Assembly: GCA_018823025.1 (NCBI GenBank) | Contig: JAHJJI010000138.1 | Location: 1 to 64,000 of the forward strand | Direction of reading: 5' to 3' | Length of the DNA: 64,000 bases | Source: Gammaproteobacteria bacterium | Lineage (GTDB): Bacteria > Pseudomonadota > Gammaproteobacteria > Burkholderiales > Sulfuricellaceae | Part shown: positions 9,040-19,192 of the stretch, piece after piece | Position numbering within the stretch: position 1 is the stretch's first letter | How the letters are laid out: each line of letters opens with the position of its first letter | Notes under the pieces: generated by a model | Seen by the model: the letters and a program-made list of their open reading frames with translations, nothing else | Told to the model about the DNA's origin: nothing | Databases searched by the model: none | Program-made: the position numbers and the translations under genes

Positions 9040-11763
9040 ATGATATCCCGTCTGGTCAGAAAAATCTTTGGTAGCCGCAACGATCGGCTAATCAAGCAAT
9101 ACACGCAAACAGTTCATATCATCAACGCGCTGGAGCCGAAAATTTCGCCTCTGTCCGACGCGGAGTTGCGTGCCAAAACGGATGAATTCAGGCAGCGTTA
9201 TCAGAACGGGGAATCTCTGGATGCGCTACTGCCAGAGGCTTTTGCTGTTGTACGTGAGGCTGGCAAGCGTGTGCTCGAGATGCGCCACTTCGATATGCAG
9301 CTGATCGGCGGCATGGTGCTGCATTATGGCAAGATTGCCGAAATGCGTACCGGCGAAGGCAAAACACTGGTAGCTACCTTGCCCACTTATCTCAATGCGT
9401 TGTCCGGCAAGGGCGTGCATGTGATTACGGTGAATGACTACCTGGCCAAGCGCGATTCCGAGTGGATGGGCCGCATCCACAATTTCCTCGGGCTTACTGT
9501 CGGCGTCAACCTGTCGCAGATGGATCACGAGGAGAAGCAGGCCGCCTACGCTGCAGACATTACCTACGGTACCAACAATGAATTCGGGTTCGACTACCTG
9601 CGCGACAATATGGTGTACCAGCCTACGGAGCGGGTGCAGCGCAGCCTGAATTACGCTGTCGTCGACGAGGTGGATTCAATCCTGATTGACGAGGCACGTA
9701 CCCCGCTGATCATTTCCGGCCAGGCCGAGGACAACGTCGATCTGTACCATCGCATCAACGAACTTGCGCCGAAGCTGGTCAAGCAGGAACTGGAAGATGG
9801 GCCTGGCGATTACAGCGTGGATGAGAAGTCGCACCAGGTGCTGCTCAGCGAAGAGGGGCACGAGCACGCCGAGCAGTTGTTGACGCAGGCCGGTCTGCTG
9901 TTGCCCGGCACTAGCCTTTACGATGCTGCCAACATCAGCCTGGTGCATCATCTCTATGCGGCGCTGCGCGCCCACGCTTTGTATCATCTCGACCAGCATT
10001 ATGTGGTACAGAATGGCGAAGTGGTCATCGTCGACGAATTTACCGGTCGTCTGATGTCCGGGCGACGCTGGTCGGATGGCTTGCATCAGGCGGTGGAGGC
10101 GAAGGAAGGCGTGGCGATCCAGAAGGAAAATCAGACTCTGGCGTCGATCACCTTCCAGAACTATTTCCGCATGTATTTGAAGCTCTCCGGCATGACCGGC
10201 ACGGCCGACACCGAAGCTTACGAATTCCAGCAGATCTACGGGCTGGAAACCGTAGTGATTCCACCACACCGTCCCATGATTCGCCAGGATCGCATGGATC
10301 AGGTTTACCGCACTGCCAAGGAAAAATATCAGGCGGTGATCAACGACATCAAGGAGTGCCAGAGTCGTGGTCAGCCCGTTCTGGTCGGTACGACCTCAAT
10401 CGAAACTTCGGAATACATTTCCGATTTGCTGCAGAAAGAAAAGCTGGCGCATCAGGTGCTCAACGCCAAGCAGCATGCGCGCGAGGCCGAGATCGTGGCG
10501 CAGGCGGGTCGGCCGAAAGCGATCACCATCGCCACCAATATGGCAGGCCGTGGTACTGACATCGTGCTGGGTGGCAGCATCGAGGGTGATTTCGAGAAGA
10601 TACGGCACGATGAGAGCTTGAGCGAAGATGAAAAGATCAATCGTCACAACGCGATCAAGATTGAATGGCAGCCAGTGCATGACCAGGTTCTGGCGGCGGG
10701 CGGTCTGCACATCATCGGTACCGAGCGCCATGAATCGCGCCGAGTCGACAACCAGTTGCGCGGCCGGGCCGGGCGTCAGGGCGATGACGGCTCAAGCCGT
10801 TTTTACCTGTCGTTGGAAGACCCGCTGTTGCGAATTTTCGCTTCCGACCGTGTGGCGGCCATCATGGATCGCCTGAAGATGCCGGAGGGCGAGGCGATTG
10901 AGCATCCGTGGGTGACTCGCGCTATCGAGAATGCCCAGCGCAAGGTGGAGGCGCGTAACTTCGATATCCGCAAACAATTGCTGGAATACGATGATGTTTC
11001 GAACGACCAGCGCAAGGTAATCTACGCCCAGCGCAACGAGTTGCTGGAGGCCGCCGATATTTCCGAAACCATCCAGGCGATGCGCGAGGATGTGATCAAC
11101 GACCATATCAGTTTGTCGATCATGCCTGAAAGCATGGAAGAGCAATGGGACGTGCTGGGGCTTGAGAAGTCGCTGCAGGCTGAGTGGCAGCTTGATCTGC
11201 CGCTGCGCGAGTGGTTGGATAAGGAATCAAACCTGGATGAACACGGCCTTCGCAAGCGCATCATCGATGCGGCCAACGCACAATATCAGCACAAGTTGGA
11301 ATCGGTCGGCGTCGAAACCATGCACCATTTCGAGCGCGCAGTGATGTTGCAAAGCCTGGATACGCACTGGCGTGAGCATCTGGCGGCGCTGGATCATTTG
11401 CGCCAGGGTATCCATTTGCGCGGTTACGCCCAGAAAAATCCGAAACAGGAATACAAGCGCGAAGCATTCGAGTTATTCTCCGATATGCTTGATCGTGTCA
11501 AGCGTGAAGTCACCAAGATCGTGTTGACCGTGCAGATCCGCAGCGAAGAGGATGTGGAAGCGGTTGAAGCCCAGCCGCAACCGTCCAATGTCCAATACCA
11601 CCATGCCGATTACGACGAGGCACTGGGCGGGGCTGCCGAAGAAGATGCAGAGGATGATGATCATCACCCCTTCGTTCGAGCCGGCGACAAGGTTGGACGT
11701 AACGATCCCTGCCCATGCGGTTCGGGCAGGAAGTACAAACAGTGCCATGGCAAGCTGAGCTGA
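9040..11763 (+). CDS. secA: Preprotein translocase ATPase SecA
   Basis: SecA is the motor that pushes preproteins through SecYEG. The 907-residue protein has the DEAD-motor pattern: Walker [15 protein letters not shown], Walker [21 protein letters not shown], the preprotein crosslinking region, and motifs [14 protein letters not shown] and [23 protein letters not shown] in the second motor domain. The C-terminus carries the zinc-binding SecB/ribosome site ([15 protein letters not shown]). A terminator follows at 11782. Confidence 0.98.
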   Translation: MISRLVRKIFGSRNDRLIKQYTQTVHIINALEPKISPLSDAELRAKTDEFRQRYQNGESLDALLPEAFAVVREAGKRVLEMRHFDMQLIGGMVLHYGKIAEMRTGEGKTLVATLPTYLNALSGKGVHVITVNDYLAKRDSEWMGRIHNFLGLTVGVNLSQMDHEEKQAAYAADITYGTNNEFGFDYLRDNMVYQPTERVQRSLNYAVVDEVDSILIDEARTPLIISGQAEDNVDLYHRINELAPKLVKQELEDGPGDYSVDEKSHQVLLSEEGHEHAEQLLTQAGLLLPGTSLYDAANISLVHHLYAALRAHALYHLDQHYVVQNGEVVIVDEFTGRLMSGRRWSDGLHQAVEAKEGVAIQKENQTLASITFQNYFRMYLKLSGMTGTADTEAYEFQQIYGLETVVIPPHRPMIRQDRMDQVYRTAKEKYQAVINDIKECQSRGQPVLVGTTSIETSEYISDLLQKEKLAHQVLNAKQHAREAEIVAQAGRPKAITIATNMAGRGTDIVLGGSIEGDFEKIRHDESLSEDEKINRHNAIKIEWQPVHDQVLAAGGLHIIGTERHESRRVDNQLRGRAGRQGDDGSSRFYLSLEDPLLRIFASDRVAAIMDRLKMPEGEAIEHPWVTRAIENAQRKVEARNFDIRKQLLEYDDVSNDQRKVIYAQRNELLEAADISETIQAMREDVINDHISLSIMPESMEEQWDVLGLEKSLQAEWQLDLPLREWLDKESNLDEHGLRKRIIDAANAQYQHKLESVGVETMHHFERAVMLQSLDTHWREHLAALDHLRQGIHLRGYAQKNPKQEYKREAFELFSDMLDRVKREVTKIVLTVQIRSEEDVEAVEAQPQPSNVQYHHADYDEALGGAAEEDAEDDDHHPFVRAGDKVGRNDPCPCGSGRKYKQCHGKLS

Positions 11764-11781
11764 GGTAAAGTTGATTGGCGC

Positions 11782-11811
11782 AAAAGCCGGCAGGATTGCC
11801 GGCTTTTTTTT
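11782..11811 (+). terminator. Rho-independent terminator after secA
   Basis: A GC-rich stem AAAGCCGGC / GCCGGCTTT with a 6-nt loop is followed by eight T residues, about 20 bp after the secA stop. It would end the secA transcript. Confidence 0.9.
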
Positions 11812-11895
11812 CGGTAAAAATTCGTTGCTACAATGTATTCTGGAAATGCGTGGACGATCAATAGATCAATCTGACTTGTGGAAGAGGGCGGTGTT

Positions 11896-12627
11896 ATGCG
11901 GGAAATCCTGAATGCCTTGCTGAAGGCGTTAAAAAGCTTGTTTCAACCGAAGATGCTGGCTTTGGTGCTGTGGCCTGTAGTGCTGGCGACTATCCTGTGG
12001 GGTGGGTTGGCTTTCTTTTTCTGGTCTGATTGGGTGGCCGGGCTGCAAGGCTTGATTGATCACGCCGCTGTGCACGATTTCCTGGGGCGGCACGAGCTTT
12101 CCTGGGTGGCGCGAGCCGCCGCAACCACGCTGGCCTTCATGGTGCTAGTCCCGCTGGGAGTGGTAACCGCGCTTCTTATCGCCGCAGTGGTGGCAATGCC
12201 CTATATGGTGCGTTTTGTTGCTGAGAGGGACTACCCGGGTATGGCGATGAAGCGAGGCGGTACCATGATGGGGTCTATCTGGAACGGGCTGGCCGGAGTA
12301 TTCGTGTTTGCCGTGTTATGGCTGCTTGCGCTGCCGCTGTGGTTGTTTGGGCCTTTCGCACTGCTTGTGCCGGTTTTCCTTTCCGCTTACTTAAACCAGC
12401 GCCTGTTCCGCTACGATGCGCTCGCTGACCATGCCTCACGCGAGGAGTACCAGCAAGTCGTGGAGCGGGCCGGAGGCAGGATGTATGTTCTGGGTGGACT
12501 GCTCGGACTGGTGCAGTTCGTGCCCTTTCTCAACCTGCTTCTACCGATCTACATCGGTCTGGCATATATCCATTTCTGCTTGGCGGAACTGCATGCATTG
12601 CGAACAGGCATTGCAATAGAAGTTTAA
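11896..12627 (+). CDS. EI24-domain (CysZ-like) membrane protein
   Basis: A 243-residue polytopic inner-membrane protein. About four to five hydrophobic segments are visible ([80 protein letters not shown]). The overall pattern, with [21 protein letters not shown] before the last helices, fits the EI24/CysZ family, whose enterobacterial member is a sulfate transporter. No sulfur-assimilation gene lies nearby, so substrate cannot be inferred. ATG 11896 is preferred over an in-frame GTG at 11878. It seems to be transcribed alone. Confidence 0.75.
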   Translation: MREILNALLKALKSLFQPKMLALVLWPVVLATILWGGLAFFFWSDWVAGLQGLIDHAAVHDFLGRHELSWVARAAATTLAFMVLVPLGVVTALLIAAVVAMPYMVRFVAERDYPGMAMKRGGTMMGSIWNGLAGVFVFAVLWLLALPLWLFGPFALLVPVFLSAYLNQRLFRYDALADHASREEYQQVVERAGGRMYVLGGLLGLVQFVPFLNLLLPIYIGLAYIHFCLAELHALRTGIAIEV

Positions 12628-12709
12628 AACCTGCATGCCGAGAGGCGTTCTGACGGTCTTTTGGTTTAAAATAATCCAATTCGCCAATTTCACCGTTCAG
12701 GATACCTTA

Positions 12710-13939
12710 ATGCCCGTCAATCTTGCTCCACCTAATCCCGATCAACTGCTGCCCGTGAAGGGCGTGCGCCTCGGCATCGCCGAAGCCGGCATTAAAAAGG
12801 TGGACCGCAAGGATCTACTGGTCATGCAACTGGGTGAAAAGACACATGTGGCGGGCGTGTTTACCCTGAATCGCTTCTGCGCTGCGCCGGTGGTGCTGTG
12901 CAAGCAACATTTGGCGGTCGGTAAGGGCATCCGCGCACTAGTGGTGAACACCGGCAACGCCAATGCCGGCACGGGCGAAGAGGGGTTAAACCGCTCCCGG
13001 CGGACATGCGCCGAGGTGGCAAAGCTGCTCGGTTGTGCGGAGGAGCAGGTGCTGCCTTTCTCCACCGGCGTGATTCTGGAGCCGCTACCGGTAGAGAAGA
13101 TTGTTGCCGGCCTGCCGGCGGCAATTGCCGACCTCAATGAAAGCAACTGGTTCGACGCTGCGCAGGCGATCATGACCACCGACATCGTGTCCAAGGCGGT
13201 GTCGAAGCAGATCAGGCTGGGCGATGCGACAGTTACCATTACCGGCATCGCCAAGGGCTCCGGCATGATTCACCCCAACATGGCGACCATGCTCGGCTAT
13301 GTCGCTACCGACGCAGCGCTTAGTCAACCCCTGCTGGAGGCGCTGGTGCGCCATGCCGCCGACCGTTCCTTCAACTGCATCACGGTGGATGGCGATACTT
13401 CCACCAACGATTCCTTCATGCTGATCGCGACTGGCGAGGCTGGCATGCCGGAAATTACCGATGCGGCAAGTACTCACTACGCCGCACTGCGCGATGCTGT
13501 CACCGAGGTGTCTCAAGCACTGGCCCAGGCCATAGTCCGGGACGGCGAGGGTGCGACCAAGTTCATGACTATCAGCGTCGAGGGGGGGGGCTCTGAAGCG
13601 GAATGTCGCCAGGTGGCGTATGCCATCGCGCACTCGCCTCTGGTCAAAACCGCGTTCTTCGCTTCCGACCCAAATCTGGGGCGGATACTTGCCGCCATCG
13701 GCTATGCCGGCATTGCCGACCTGGATGTGGACAGGCTCAAACTCTATCTGGGAAATGTGCTGGTAGCGGAAAACGGTGGCCGCGCGGCGAGCTATCAGGA
13801 GCAGGACGGCCAGCGGGTGATGAAGGAGTCCGAGATCGCTGTGCGGGTACTGCTTGGTCGAGGTTCTGCTACGGCCACGGTATGGACCTGCGACTTCTCT
13901 TATGACTACGTCAAGATCAACGCCGAGTACCGAAGCTGA
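12710..13939 (+). CDS. argJ: Bifunctional glutamate N-acetyltransferase / amino-acid acetyltransferase
   Basis: ArgJ recycles the acetyl group from N-acetylornithine to glutamate and can also use acetyl-CoA, in arginine synthesis. It is made as a precursor that cleaves itself before a nucleophilic threonine. The cleavage signature is visible at residues ~180-195 ([14 protein letters not shown]), followed by [16 protein letters not shown] and the C-terminal [18 protein letters not shown] 12710 gives 409 aa, the usual length; the reading frame stays open upstream but the protein resembles family members only from here. It overlaps the next gene by 1 bp. Confidence 0.96.
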   Translation: MPVNLAPPNPDQLLPVKGVRLGIAEAGIKKVDRKDLLVMQLGEKTHVAGVFTLNRFCAAPVVLCKQHLAVGKGIRALVVNTGNANAGTGEEGLNRSRRTCAEVAKLLGCAEEQVLPFSTGVILEPLPVEKIVAGLPAAIADLNESNWFDAAQAIMTTDIVSKAVSKQIRLGDATVTITGIAKGSGMIHPNMATMLGYVATDAALSQPLLEALVRHAADRSFNCITVDGDTSTNDSFMLIATGEAGMPEITDAASTHYAALRDAVTEVSQALAQAIVRDGEGATKFMTISVEGGGSEAECRQVAYAIAHSPLVKTAFFASDPNLGRILAAIGYAGIADLDVDRLKLYLGNVLVAENGGRAASYQEQDGQRVMKESEIAVRVLLGRGSATATVWTCDFSYDYVKINAEYRS

Positions 13940-14889
13940 TGACGAACATTCTGGAGGTTGCCGCCGCCGTCATGCAGCGGTCAGATGGCGAGTTTTTACT
14001 GGCGGAGCGTCCGGCTGGCAAACTTTATGCCGGATGGTGGGAATTTCCCGGCGGCAAGATCGAAGCCGGCGAGTCGCCCTACCATGCGCTGGTTCGGGAG
14101 TTGCATGAGGAACTGGGAATTGATGTTGATGTGGCGCATCCCTGGTTGACACGTGTTTATACCTACCCTCATGCCACGGTGCGGCTGCATTTCTTTCGTG
14201 TGGTGAACTGGCATGGCGAGCCTCACGGCAAGGAAAACCAGCGCCTATCCTGGCAATACCCCGACGCGGTAAGTGTAACGCCGTTATTGCCGGCGAATGG
14301 ACCGGTTTTGCGCTCACTCAACTTGCCCTCGGTGTGTGCGATTACGCATGCCGTCGAATTGGGCGAGGAGCTATTTATAGAGCGATTGCAGGTCGCTCTG
14401 CAGCAAGGGCTCAAGTTGATCCAGGTGCGCGAGAAGGCCATGGATGCGGCAACATTGCGCGCCTTCGCCGCCGAGGTAGTGTGGCAGGCTCATGCCCACG
14501 GCGCGCGCGTGGTGATCAACGGCGATGCAGCCTTGGCCCGGGAGGTTGGGGCGGATGGGGTGCAGTTGAATTCTGCTCAACTGATGGCGTTGACGGCCCG
14601 GCCAGAATTGGAGTTGGTGAGCGCTTCCTGCCATGACAGGCATGAACTGGAGAGGGTAGTTGAACTGGAGCTGGATTTCGCGTTGCTGTCTCCGGTATTG
14701 CCGACCCAGAGCCATCCCGGAGCATCAGTTCTGGGCTGGGAGGGTTTTGCACACCTGGTTAGGGATTTGCCGATGCCGGTCTATGCGCTGGGCGGGGTCT
14801 CCCGCGCAGATATGGACGAAGCGCGGCGGCATGGTGCTCATGGAATCGCCATGTTGCGCGGGGCATGGCAGGCATTGGAAAGAACATGA
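13939..14889 (+). CDS. Nudix hydrolase fused to ThiE/TenI-like thiamine phosphate synthase domain
   Basis: The N-terminal ~130 residues form a MutT-type Nudix domain with a complete Nudix box (GGKIEAGES...RELHEELGI), which in MutT removes 8-oxo-dGTP. Residues ~145-316 form a TIM-barrel domain like ThiE/TenI: QQGLKLIQVREKAM, VVINGDAALAREVGADGVQLNS, and PVYALGGVSRADMDEARRHGAHGIAMLRGAW. This two-domain arrangement is known in beta- and gammaproteobacteria, where the second domain has no settled function. The gene is coupled to argJ (1-bp overlap) and overlaps the next small gene by 4 bp. Confidence 0.88.
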   Translation: MTNILEVAAAVMQRSDGEFLLAERPAGKLYAGWWEFPGGKIEAGESPYHALVRELHEELGIDVDVAHPWLTRVYTYPHATVRLHFFRVVNWHGEPHGKENQRLSWQYPDAVSVTPLLPANGPVLRSLNLPSVCAITHAVELGEELFIERLQVALQQGLKLIQVREKAMDAATLRAFAAEVVWQAHAHGARVVINGDAALAREVGADGVQLNSAQLMALTARPELELVSASCHDRHELERVVELELDFALLSPVLPTQSHPGASVLGWEGFAHLVRDLPMPVYALGGVSRADMDEARRHGAHGIAMLRGAWQALERT

Positions 14890-15311
14890 AAAAAATATGG
14901 CCTTTCTTGCTGTTGCTCCTGCCTGTGCTGCTGGTATTGAGTTTGCCACGCCTTATAGGTGGTGATGCTGGCGGGCCGATATTGACGGTGCATTGCCCTG
15001 ACCTGGTTCAAGGTTGCCAGGTGGAGTTCGGGGCACGGAGGGCGGAAGTCAGATTTCTGTCCGCCCCGACGCCTCTCAAGCGGTTCGATCTGGTGGTGAA
15101 GGCGCCCGATGCCGGCCAGGTCACCGCAGATTTTGCCATGCAGGGCATGAACATGGGGCCAAACCATTATGTGTTGCAACGTATAGCTGATGGGGTATGG
15201 CAAGGAAATATCCTGTTGCCGGTATGTGTTAGCGGCGTCAGTAATTGGACTATGATGTTGGAACTAGATGGCGTAAAGCGGCAAATCCCCTTTGTCGCGG
15301 TCAAGCAGTAG
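14886..15311 (+). CDS. Small exported or membrane-anchored protein, unknown function
   Basis: A 141-residue protein with a clear N-terminal hydrophobic helix after two lysines (KKIWPFLLLLLPVLLVLSL), likely a signal anchor. The exported part has two cysteines (VHCPDLVQGCQVEF) and a beta-rich region with MQGMNMGPNHYVLQ and NWTMMLELDG. This loosely resembles YtkA/FixH-like domains, but the match is only by eye. The start overlaps the Nudix-ThiE stop (ATGA), so translation is probably coupled. I cannot name a function. Confidence 0.65.
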   Translation: MKKIWPFLLLLLPVLLVLSLPRLIGGDAGGPILTVHCPDLVQGCQVEFGARRAEVRFLSAPTPLKRFDLVVKAPDAGQVTADFAMQGMNMGPNHYVLQRIADGVWQGNILLPVCVSGVSNWTMMLELDGVKRQIPFVAVKQ

Positions 15312-15312
15312 G

Positions 15313-15510
15313 CTAGTTGAGACCCTCGCCCTTTTTCGTCTCTTCTTCGTCTAGCGGGATACGATAGCCCTCTGTTGCCCATTGACCGAGATCTATCAGT
15401 TTGCAGCGTTCAGAGCAGAATGGGCGGAAAGGATTTTTCGGGCTGAAGGGCGCGAGGTTGTTACAAACGGGGCACGGGACTGAAGGCGAGAGTTTTGTAG
15501 TGGTATTCAT
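15313..15510 (-). CDS. yacG: DNA gyrase inhibitor YacG (zinc-binding)
   Basis: YacG is a very small protein with a four-cysteine zinc site (CPVCNNLAP...FCSERCKLIDLGQWA); the E. coli protein inhibits DNA gyrase. The family motif of CxxC, FRPFCSxRCKxIDLGxW is complete, and the acidic tail (LDEEETKKGEG) is typical. ATG 15510 is chosen over a TTG five codons upstream. It is adjacent to zapD and coaE, the usual yacG-zapD-coaE group. It converges with the upstream gene with almost no gap. Confidence 0.92.
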   Translation of the reverse strand: MNTTTKLSPSVPCPVCNNLAPFSPKNPFRPFCSERCKLIDLGQWATEGYRIPLDEEETKKGEGLN

Positions 15511-15542
15511 GTGCGGTAATGCCAACTAGTGATTGCCTGGCC

Positions 15543-16319
15543 TTAAAGGTTGCAAAGAGTTAAATCAAATTCAACGTCAGTGTCGCATCCCCGTGGCTTC
15601 TGGGGGCCGCCCAGAGCGGTGAAGCGGATGTTGATCGCATATTTGTTAGCGCTGATTTCGGGGAAGCAGGGCAAATCACGTGCGACTGAGATGCGCAGCA
15701 TCTGCGCCACCCTGCCACTCAGCATCTGCTGAAAGGCGCCTTGCTGTGCGGAGTGGCGGCTGGATTTGCCGCTGTCGCGCAGCATGCGCAGGATGATCCT
15801 CAATCCATCCCGAATCGGCAGCATCGGCTCCAGCCATTCCGTCAGATTCTGACGGCGCAGGCTTTCATCCTGGTTAAGCCAGAAATGATAGGAGGGCAAG
15901 TCGAATTCGCATACTCCCCCAGGGATAGAGGTGCGTTGCTTGATGCTCATCAGCCATTCATTCTCGCGCAGGTGCTGGCCGACCTTGCCAGGCAGGCTGT
16001 GCAGAAGGCCAGAGACATTGTCGATATCATGCAGCACCTCATTCAAGGCTTCTTCCGAAATGGCGGGATTGTTGCGCAGGGCTTCCAGAGTTTGCTTTTG
16101 CCGCTCAAGTTCCTGGAGCAGGTCGGATTTTAGATCGGGCCGGCAGGAGACTTCCAGAATTTCAAACAGAACCAGCAGTGCTGCGTGGTGATCCATCTGA
16201 TGCGACTGAGCGGAAAAGTACTGCACTTTGGCATAGAGATCCTCCAGCCGCAGGAGAGTGCGAATCCGCTCGTTGAGAGGGTGGTCGTAGGTGATCACTG
16301 TCGGGTCTTGGGTCGGCAA
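15543..16319 (-). CDS. zapD: Cell division protein ZapD
   Basis: ZapD crosslinks FtsZ filaments at the division site. The protein (258 aa) has the family opening YDHPLNERIRTLLRLEDLY, a helical N-terminal half with the dimer helices, and a C-terminal beta domain (EFDLPSYHFWLNQ; WLEPMLPIRDGLRIILRMLRDSGKS; YAINIRFTAL). The longest start is TTG 16319; GTG 16298 would match the length of typical homologues better. Neither has a clear ribosome site. Neighbours yacG and coaE confirm the call. Confidence 0.9.
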   Translation of the reverse strand: MPTQDPTVITYDHPLNERIRTLLRLEDLYAKVQYFSAQSHQMDHHAALLVLFEILEVSCRPDLKSDLLQELERQKQTLEALRNNPAISEEALNEVLHDIDNVSGLLHSLPGKVGQHLRENEWLMSIKQRTSIPGGVCEFDLPSYHFWLNQDESLRRQNLTEWLEPMLPIRDGLRIILRMLRDSGKSSRHSAQQGAFQQMLSGRVAQMLRISVARDLPCFPEISANKYAINIRFTALGGPQKPRGCDTDVEFDLTLCNL

Positions 16320-16415
16320 AGTTCAATACTGCCGAATTATAAGCGATCTGACAAGAATTTGTATTAACATAATTACATGAAACTTTGAATTGTTTCGATT
16401 TTTAGTGAAGCAGCT

Positions 16416-17027
16416 TCAACCCTGCCGCTGCTGCAATGCCAGTGTCAAGTAATGCTGATGTAATTCCCAAGCGTGTTTTTCAAGATCTGCATGGTTGCCC
16501 AAGTTGGGCAGGATGTCATCAGCTTGTTTAATGCGCTCCGCGCGAGGAGTCTGGTGAGCCATGATGGACCGTACCTCTTCGGCGGAAAGTTTGCTACGGG
16601 ACATGGTTCTGGATATTTGCTGGTTTTCATCGCAATCCACCACCAGTATCCTGTCAACCAGATCGCGGTATGCACCGGTCTCAAAAAATAGCGGGATCAC
16701 CAGTACCAGATAGGGCCCCCTCGCTCCATCCATTTCCGCGATGACCTGTTGTTTGATCAGAGGGTGGAGTAGCGTTTCAAGTTTTTCCTTGGAGGCGCTA
16801 TCGGAAAAAACCAGTTTGCGCAACTTGGCACGATCGAGATTTCCATCCGGTAATTGGTAGCTGGTGCCGAACGCCTCGATGATGGCGGTAAGGGTGGGAG
16901 TGCCTTTTGCCGTCAGGCGATGCGCAATCTCATCGGTGTCGATGACGGTGGCACCCAAGGCGGAAAAAATCCGGGCGGCGCTGCTTTTCCCGCTGCCGAT
17001 GCCACCGGTGAGGCCGATCACCAGCAT
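16416..17027 (-). CDS. coaE: Dephospho-CoA kinase
   Basis: CoaE phosphorylates dephospho-CoA at the ribose 3' position, the last step of coenzyme A synthesis. The P-loop GLTGGIGSGKSSA is near the N-terminus, followed by IDTDEIAHRL (substrate-binding Asp) and the lid region. Length (203 aa) is normal. It follows pilD by 3 bp in the same direction, as in many betaproteobacteria where pilB-pilC-pilD-coaE-zapD-yacG form one group. Confidence 0.95.
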   Translation of the reverse strand: MLVIGLTGGIGSGKSSAARIFSALGATVIDTDEIAHRLTAKGTPTLTAIIEAFGTSYQLPDGNLDRAKLRKLVFSDSASKEKLETLLHPLIKQQVIAEMDGARGPYLVLVIPLFFETGAYRDLVDRILVVDCDENQQISRTMSRSKLSAEEVRSIMAHQTPRAERIKQADDILPNLGNHADLEKHAWELHQHYLTLALQQRQG

Positions 17028-17030
17028 GCC

Positions 17031-17885
17031 TTAGAGTCCGAGATAAGCCTGGGTGATCTGCTTTCCCCACAGCAAGGCGATCAGACCGCCGCCCGCTAGG
17101 TAGGGTCCGAAGGGGATCGGAATCTGGCGCCCATGACCGGCAAACAGGATCAGTGAGATGCCGACCACAGCTCCGACTAGTGAAGAAAGCAGGATGACCA
17201 GCGGCAGCATCTGCCAGCCCAGCCATGCCCCGATCGCGGCAAGCAGCTTGAAATCACCATAGCCCATACCTTCCTTTTTTGTGGCTAGCTTGAACAGCCA
17301 GTAAACGCTCCAGAGCGAAAGATAGCCCGCCACAGCGCCGACCAGGGCTTCGTTGAGACTGGTGAAAAAGCCGTTGAGATTGAGTAGCAGTCCGAGCCAG
17401 ATTAGGGGTTGGGTGATGCTGTCTGGTAGTAGTTGAGTGTCGAAGTCGATGAAGGTCAGTGCGATTAGTGCCCAGGTGAATATTAGGGCGGCCAGGGCAG
17501 TCGGGCCGAAGCCGAAATGCCAGGCGATGTAACCGCTGATAATGCCAGTAATGGCTTCGACGATGGGGTAACGTGGGCTGATCGGGGTCTTGCAGTATGA
17601 GCAACGGCCGCGCAAGATTAGCCAGGAAATTAGCGGAACGTTTTCCCATGCCGATATCCTGTGACTACAGGACGGGCAGGCAGAGCGCGGAATAACCAGG
17701 TTGTAGGGTGCGGCGGGCGGAGTTCCTTCTCCGTCAATAGTATTGCATTGCTCGCGCCACTCGCGCTCCATCATCCTGGGCAGACGATGGATGACGACAT
17801 TCAAGAAACTGCCGACCATCAGGCCGAGTAGTGCAGCCACACTAACATACAGCGCCGGGGAGGATTGCAGGGGTTCGAAGCTCAT
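17031..17885 (-). CDS. pilD: Prepilin peptidase / N-methyltransferase
   Basis: PilD cuts the leader of type IV prepilins and methylates the new N-terminus, in the inner membrane. The protein (284 aa) shows the N-terminal cytosolic domain with two CxxC pairs (CPSCSHRI and CSYCKTPI), the two catalytic aspartate motifs (DFDTQLLPDSITQP and GYGDFKLLAAIGAWLG), and about seven to eight membrane helices. It lies downstream of pilC, with a heptamer-repeat hairpin in the gap. Confidence 0.95.
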   Translation of the reverse strand: MSFEPLQSSPALYVSVAALLGLMVGSFLNVVIHRLPRMMEREWREQCNTIDGEGTPPAAPYNLVIPRSACPSCSHRISAWENVPLISWLILRGRCSYCKTPISPRYPIVEAITGIISGYIAWHFGFGPTALAALIFTWALIALTFIDFDTQLLPDSITQPLIWLGLLLNLNGFFTSLNEALVGAVAGYLSLWSVYWLFKLATKKEGMGYGDFKLLAAIGAWLGWQMLPLVILLSSLVGAVVGISLILFAGHGRQIPIPFGPYLAGGGLIALLWGKQITQAYLGL

Positions 17886-17957
17886 TTGAGTCCTGAGTGC
17901 TGAGACCTAAGCGCTGAGCGCAGTCCACTCAGGACTCAGCACCCGGCACTCAGGACT
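17886..17957. repeat. Heptamer-repeat hairpin between pilC and pilD
   Basis: GAGTCCTGAGTGCTGAG on one side and CTCAGGACTCAGCAC plus GGCACTCAGGACTG on the other can pair as a hairpin. The units are the same as in the murC-murB gap. It lies between the pilC stop and the pilD start on their shared transcript, so it may act on message stability or only be a neutral insertion. Confidence 0.7.
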
Positions 17958-17961
17958 GTTT

Positions 17962-19182
17962 TTAAATGACTTGGCCCATCTTGAAGATCGGCAGGTACAT
18001 GGCGATAACCAGGCCACCAATAATCACGCCCAGAACCACCATGATGATCGGCTCCATCAGGCTGGAAAGCGCTTCCACGGCATCGTCCACTTCGGCCTCA
18101 TAAAAATCGGCCACCTTGGAGAGCATAGAGTCCAAAGCGCCGGATTCCTCACCGATTGCGACCATTTGCAGCACCATGTTGGGAAACAGATTGGTGTTCT
18201 GCATCGCCACGGTCAGGCTGGTGCCGGTGCTGACTTCACTCTGGACTTTTTTCGTGGCGTCAAAATACAAGGCGTTGCCGGCAGCGCCGCCGACCGAGTC
18301 AAGCGCTTCAACCAGGGGGACGCCGGCGGCAAACATGGTGGAAAGGGTGCGGGTCCAGCGCGCAATAGTGGCTTTCTCGATTACCGCGCCAAATATAGGC
18401 AGTTGCAGAGACAGTCGGTCCATGAAGTACTGCATTTTCTTCGAGCGTCTCCAAGTGTAGAAAAAGAACTGAAGACTACCCCAGATTACACCGAAAATTG
18501 CCCACCAGTAGGCAACGAAAAAGTCGGATATGGCCATTACCACCAGGGTCGGAGTGGGCAGGTCGGCGCCAAAGCTGGTAAACAGTTCCTTGAACGCAGG
18601 CACAACGAAGATCATGATGATTGCAGTGATGACGAAAGCCACAACAAGGATGGATATCGGGTAGAACAGCGCGGATTTGATCTTGCCTTTGATGGCGAGG
18701 ATCTTTTCCTTGTAGGTCGCGAGGCGGTCCAGCACCGTGTCGATAATGCCCGCTTGTTCGCCAGCGTTGACCAAATTGCAGTACAGCGCGTCGAAATACA
18801 ATGGGTGTTTGCGGAATGCCTGGCTCATGCTGCTACCGGTTTCAATGTCAGCCTTGATATTGCCAAGCAGCTTCGATACGGCCGGATTGCTGTGTCCCTT
18901 GCCGACAATGTCGAAGGACTGGAGCAGCGGAACGCCGGCTTTCATCATGACGGCCAATTGCCGTGTGAACAGGGCGATGTCTTTTTCGGTAACTTTCTTG
19001 CCTTTTTTGAAACCGCCCAGCTTTTTTACCTTGAGAATGGTAATGCCTTGACGCCGCAGCATGGTACGCACTACTGCCGCACCCGGTGCGCTCATCTCGC
19101 CCTTTACAGCTTTACCTTTTTTATCCGTCCCCTCCCAAGCGTAGAGGAGATCTTTCACTGCTACCTTTTTTGCGACGGCCAT
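17962..19182 (-). CDS. pilC: Type IV pilus inner-membrane platform protein PilC
   Basis: PilC is the polytopic platform protein of the type IV pilus that PilB acts on. The protein (406 aa) has two GspF/PilC repeats: FTRQLAVMMKAGVPLLQSFDIV in the first and WTRTLSTMFAAGVPLVEALDSVG in the second, each followed by membrane helices, with a third helix near the C-terminus (PIIMVVLGVIIGGLVIAMYLPIF). It lies 10 bp downstream of pilB. Confidence 0.96.
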   Translation of the reverse strand: MAVAKKVAVKDLLYAWEGTDKKGKAVKGEMSAPGAAVVRTMLRRQGITILKVKKLGGFKKGKKVTEKDIALFTRQLAVMMKAGVPLLQSFDIVGKGHSNPAVSKLLGNIKADIETGSSMSQAFRKHPLYFDALYCNLVNAGEQAGIIDTVLDRLATYKEKILAIKGKIKSALFYPISILVVAFVITAIIMIFVVPAFKELFTSFGADLPTPTLVVMAISDFFVAYWWAIFGVIWGSLQFFFYTWRRSKKMQYFMDRLSLQLPIFGAVIEKATIARWTRTLSTMFAAGVPLVEALDSVGGAAGNALYFDATKKVQSEVSTGTSLTVAMQNTNLFPNMVLQMVAIGEESGALDSMLSKVADFYEAEVDDAVEALSSLMEPIIMVVLGVIIGGLVIAMYLPIFKMGQVI

Positions 19183-19192
19183 GCGTATCCCT

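Noticed and set aside
16336-16354. TATAAT and TTGTCA on the minus strand before zapD as a promoter
   Set aside because: The two boxes are only 7 bp apart, which does not fit a sigma-70 promoter.
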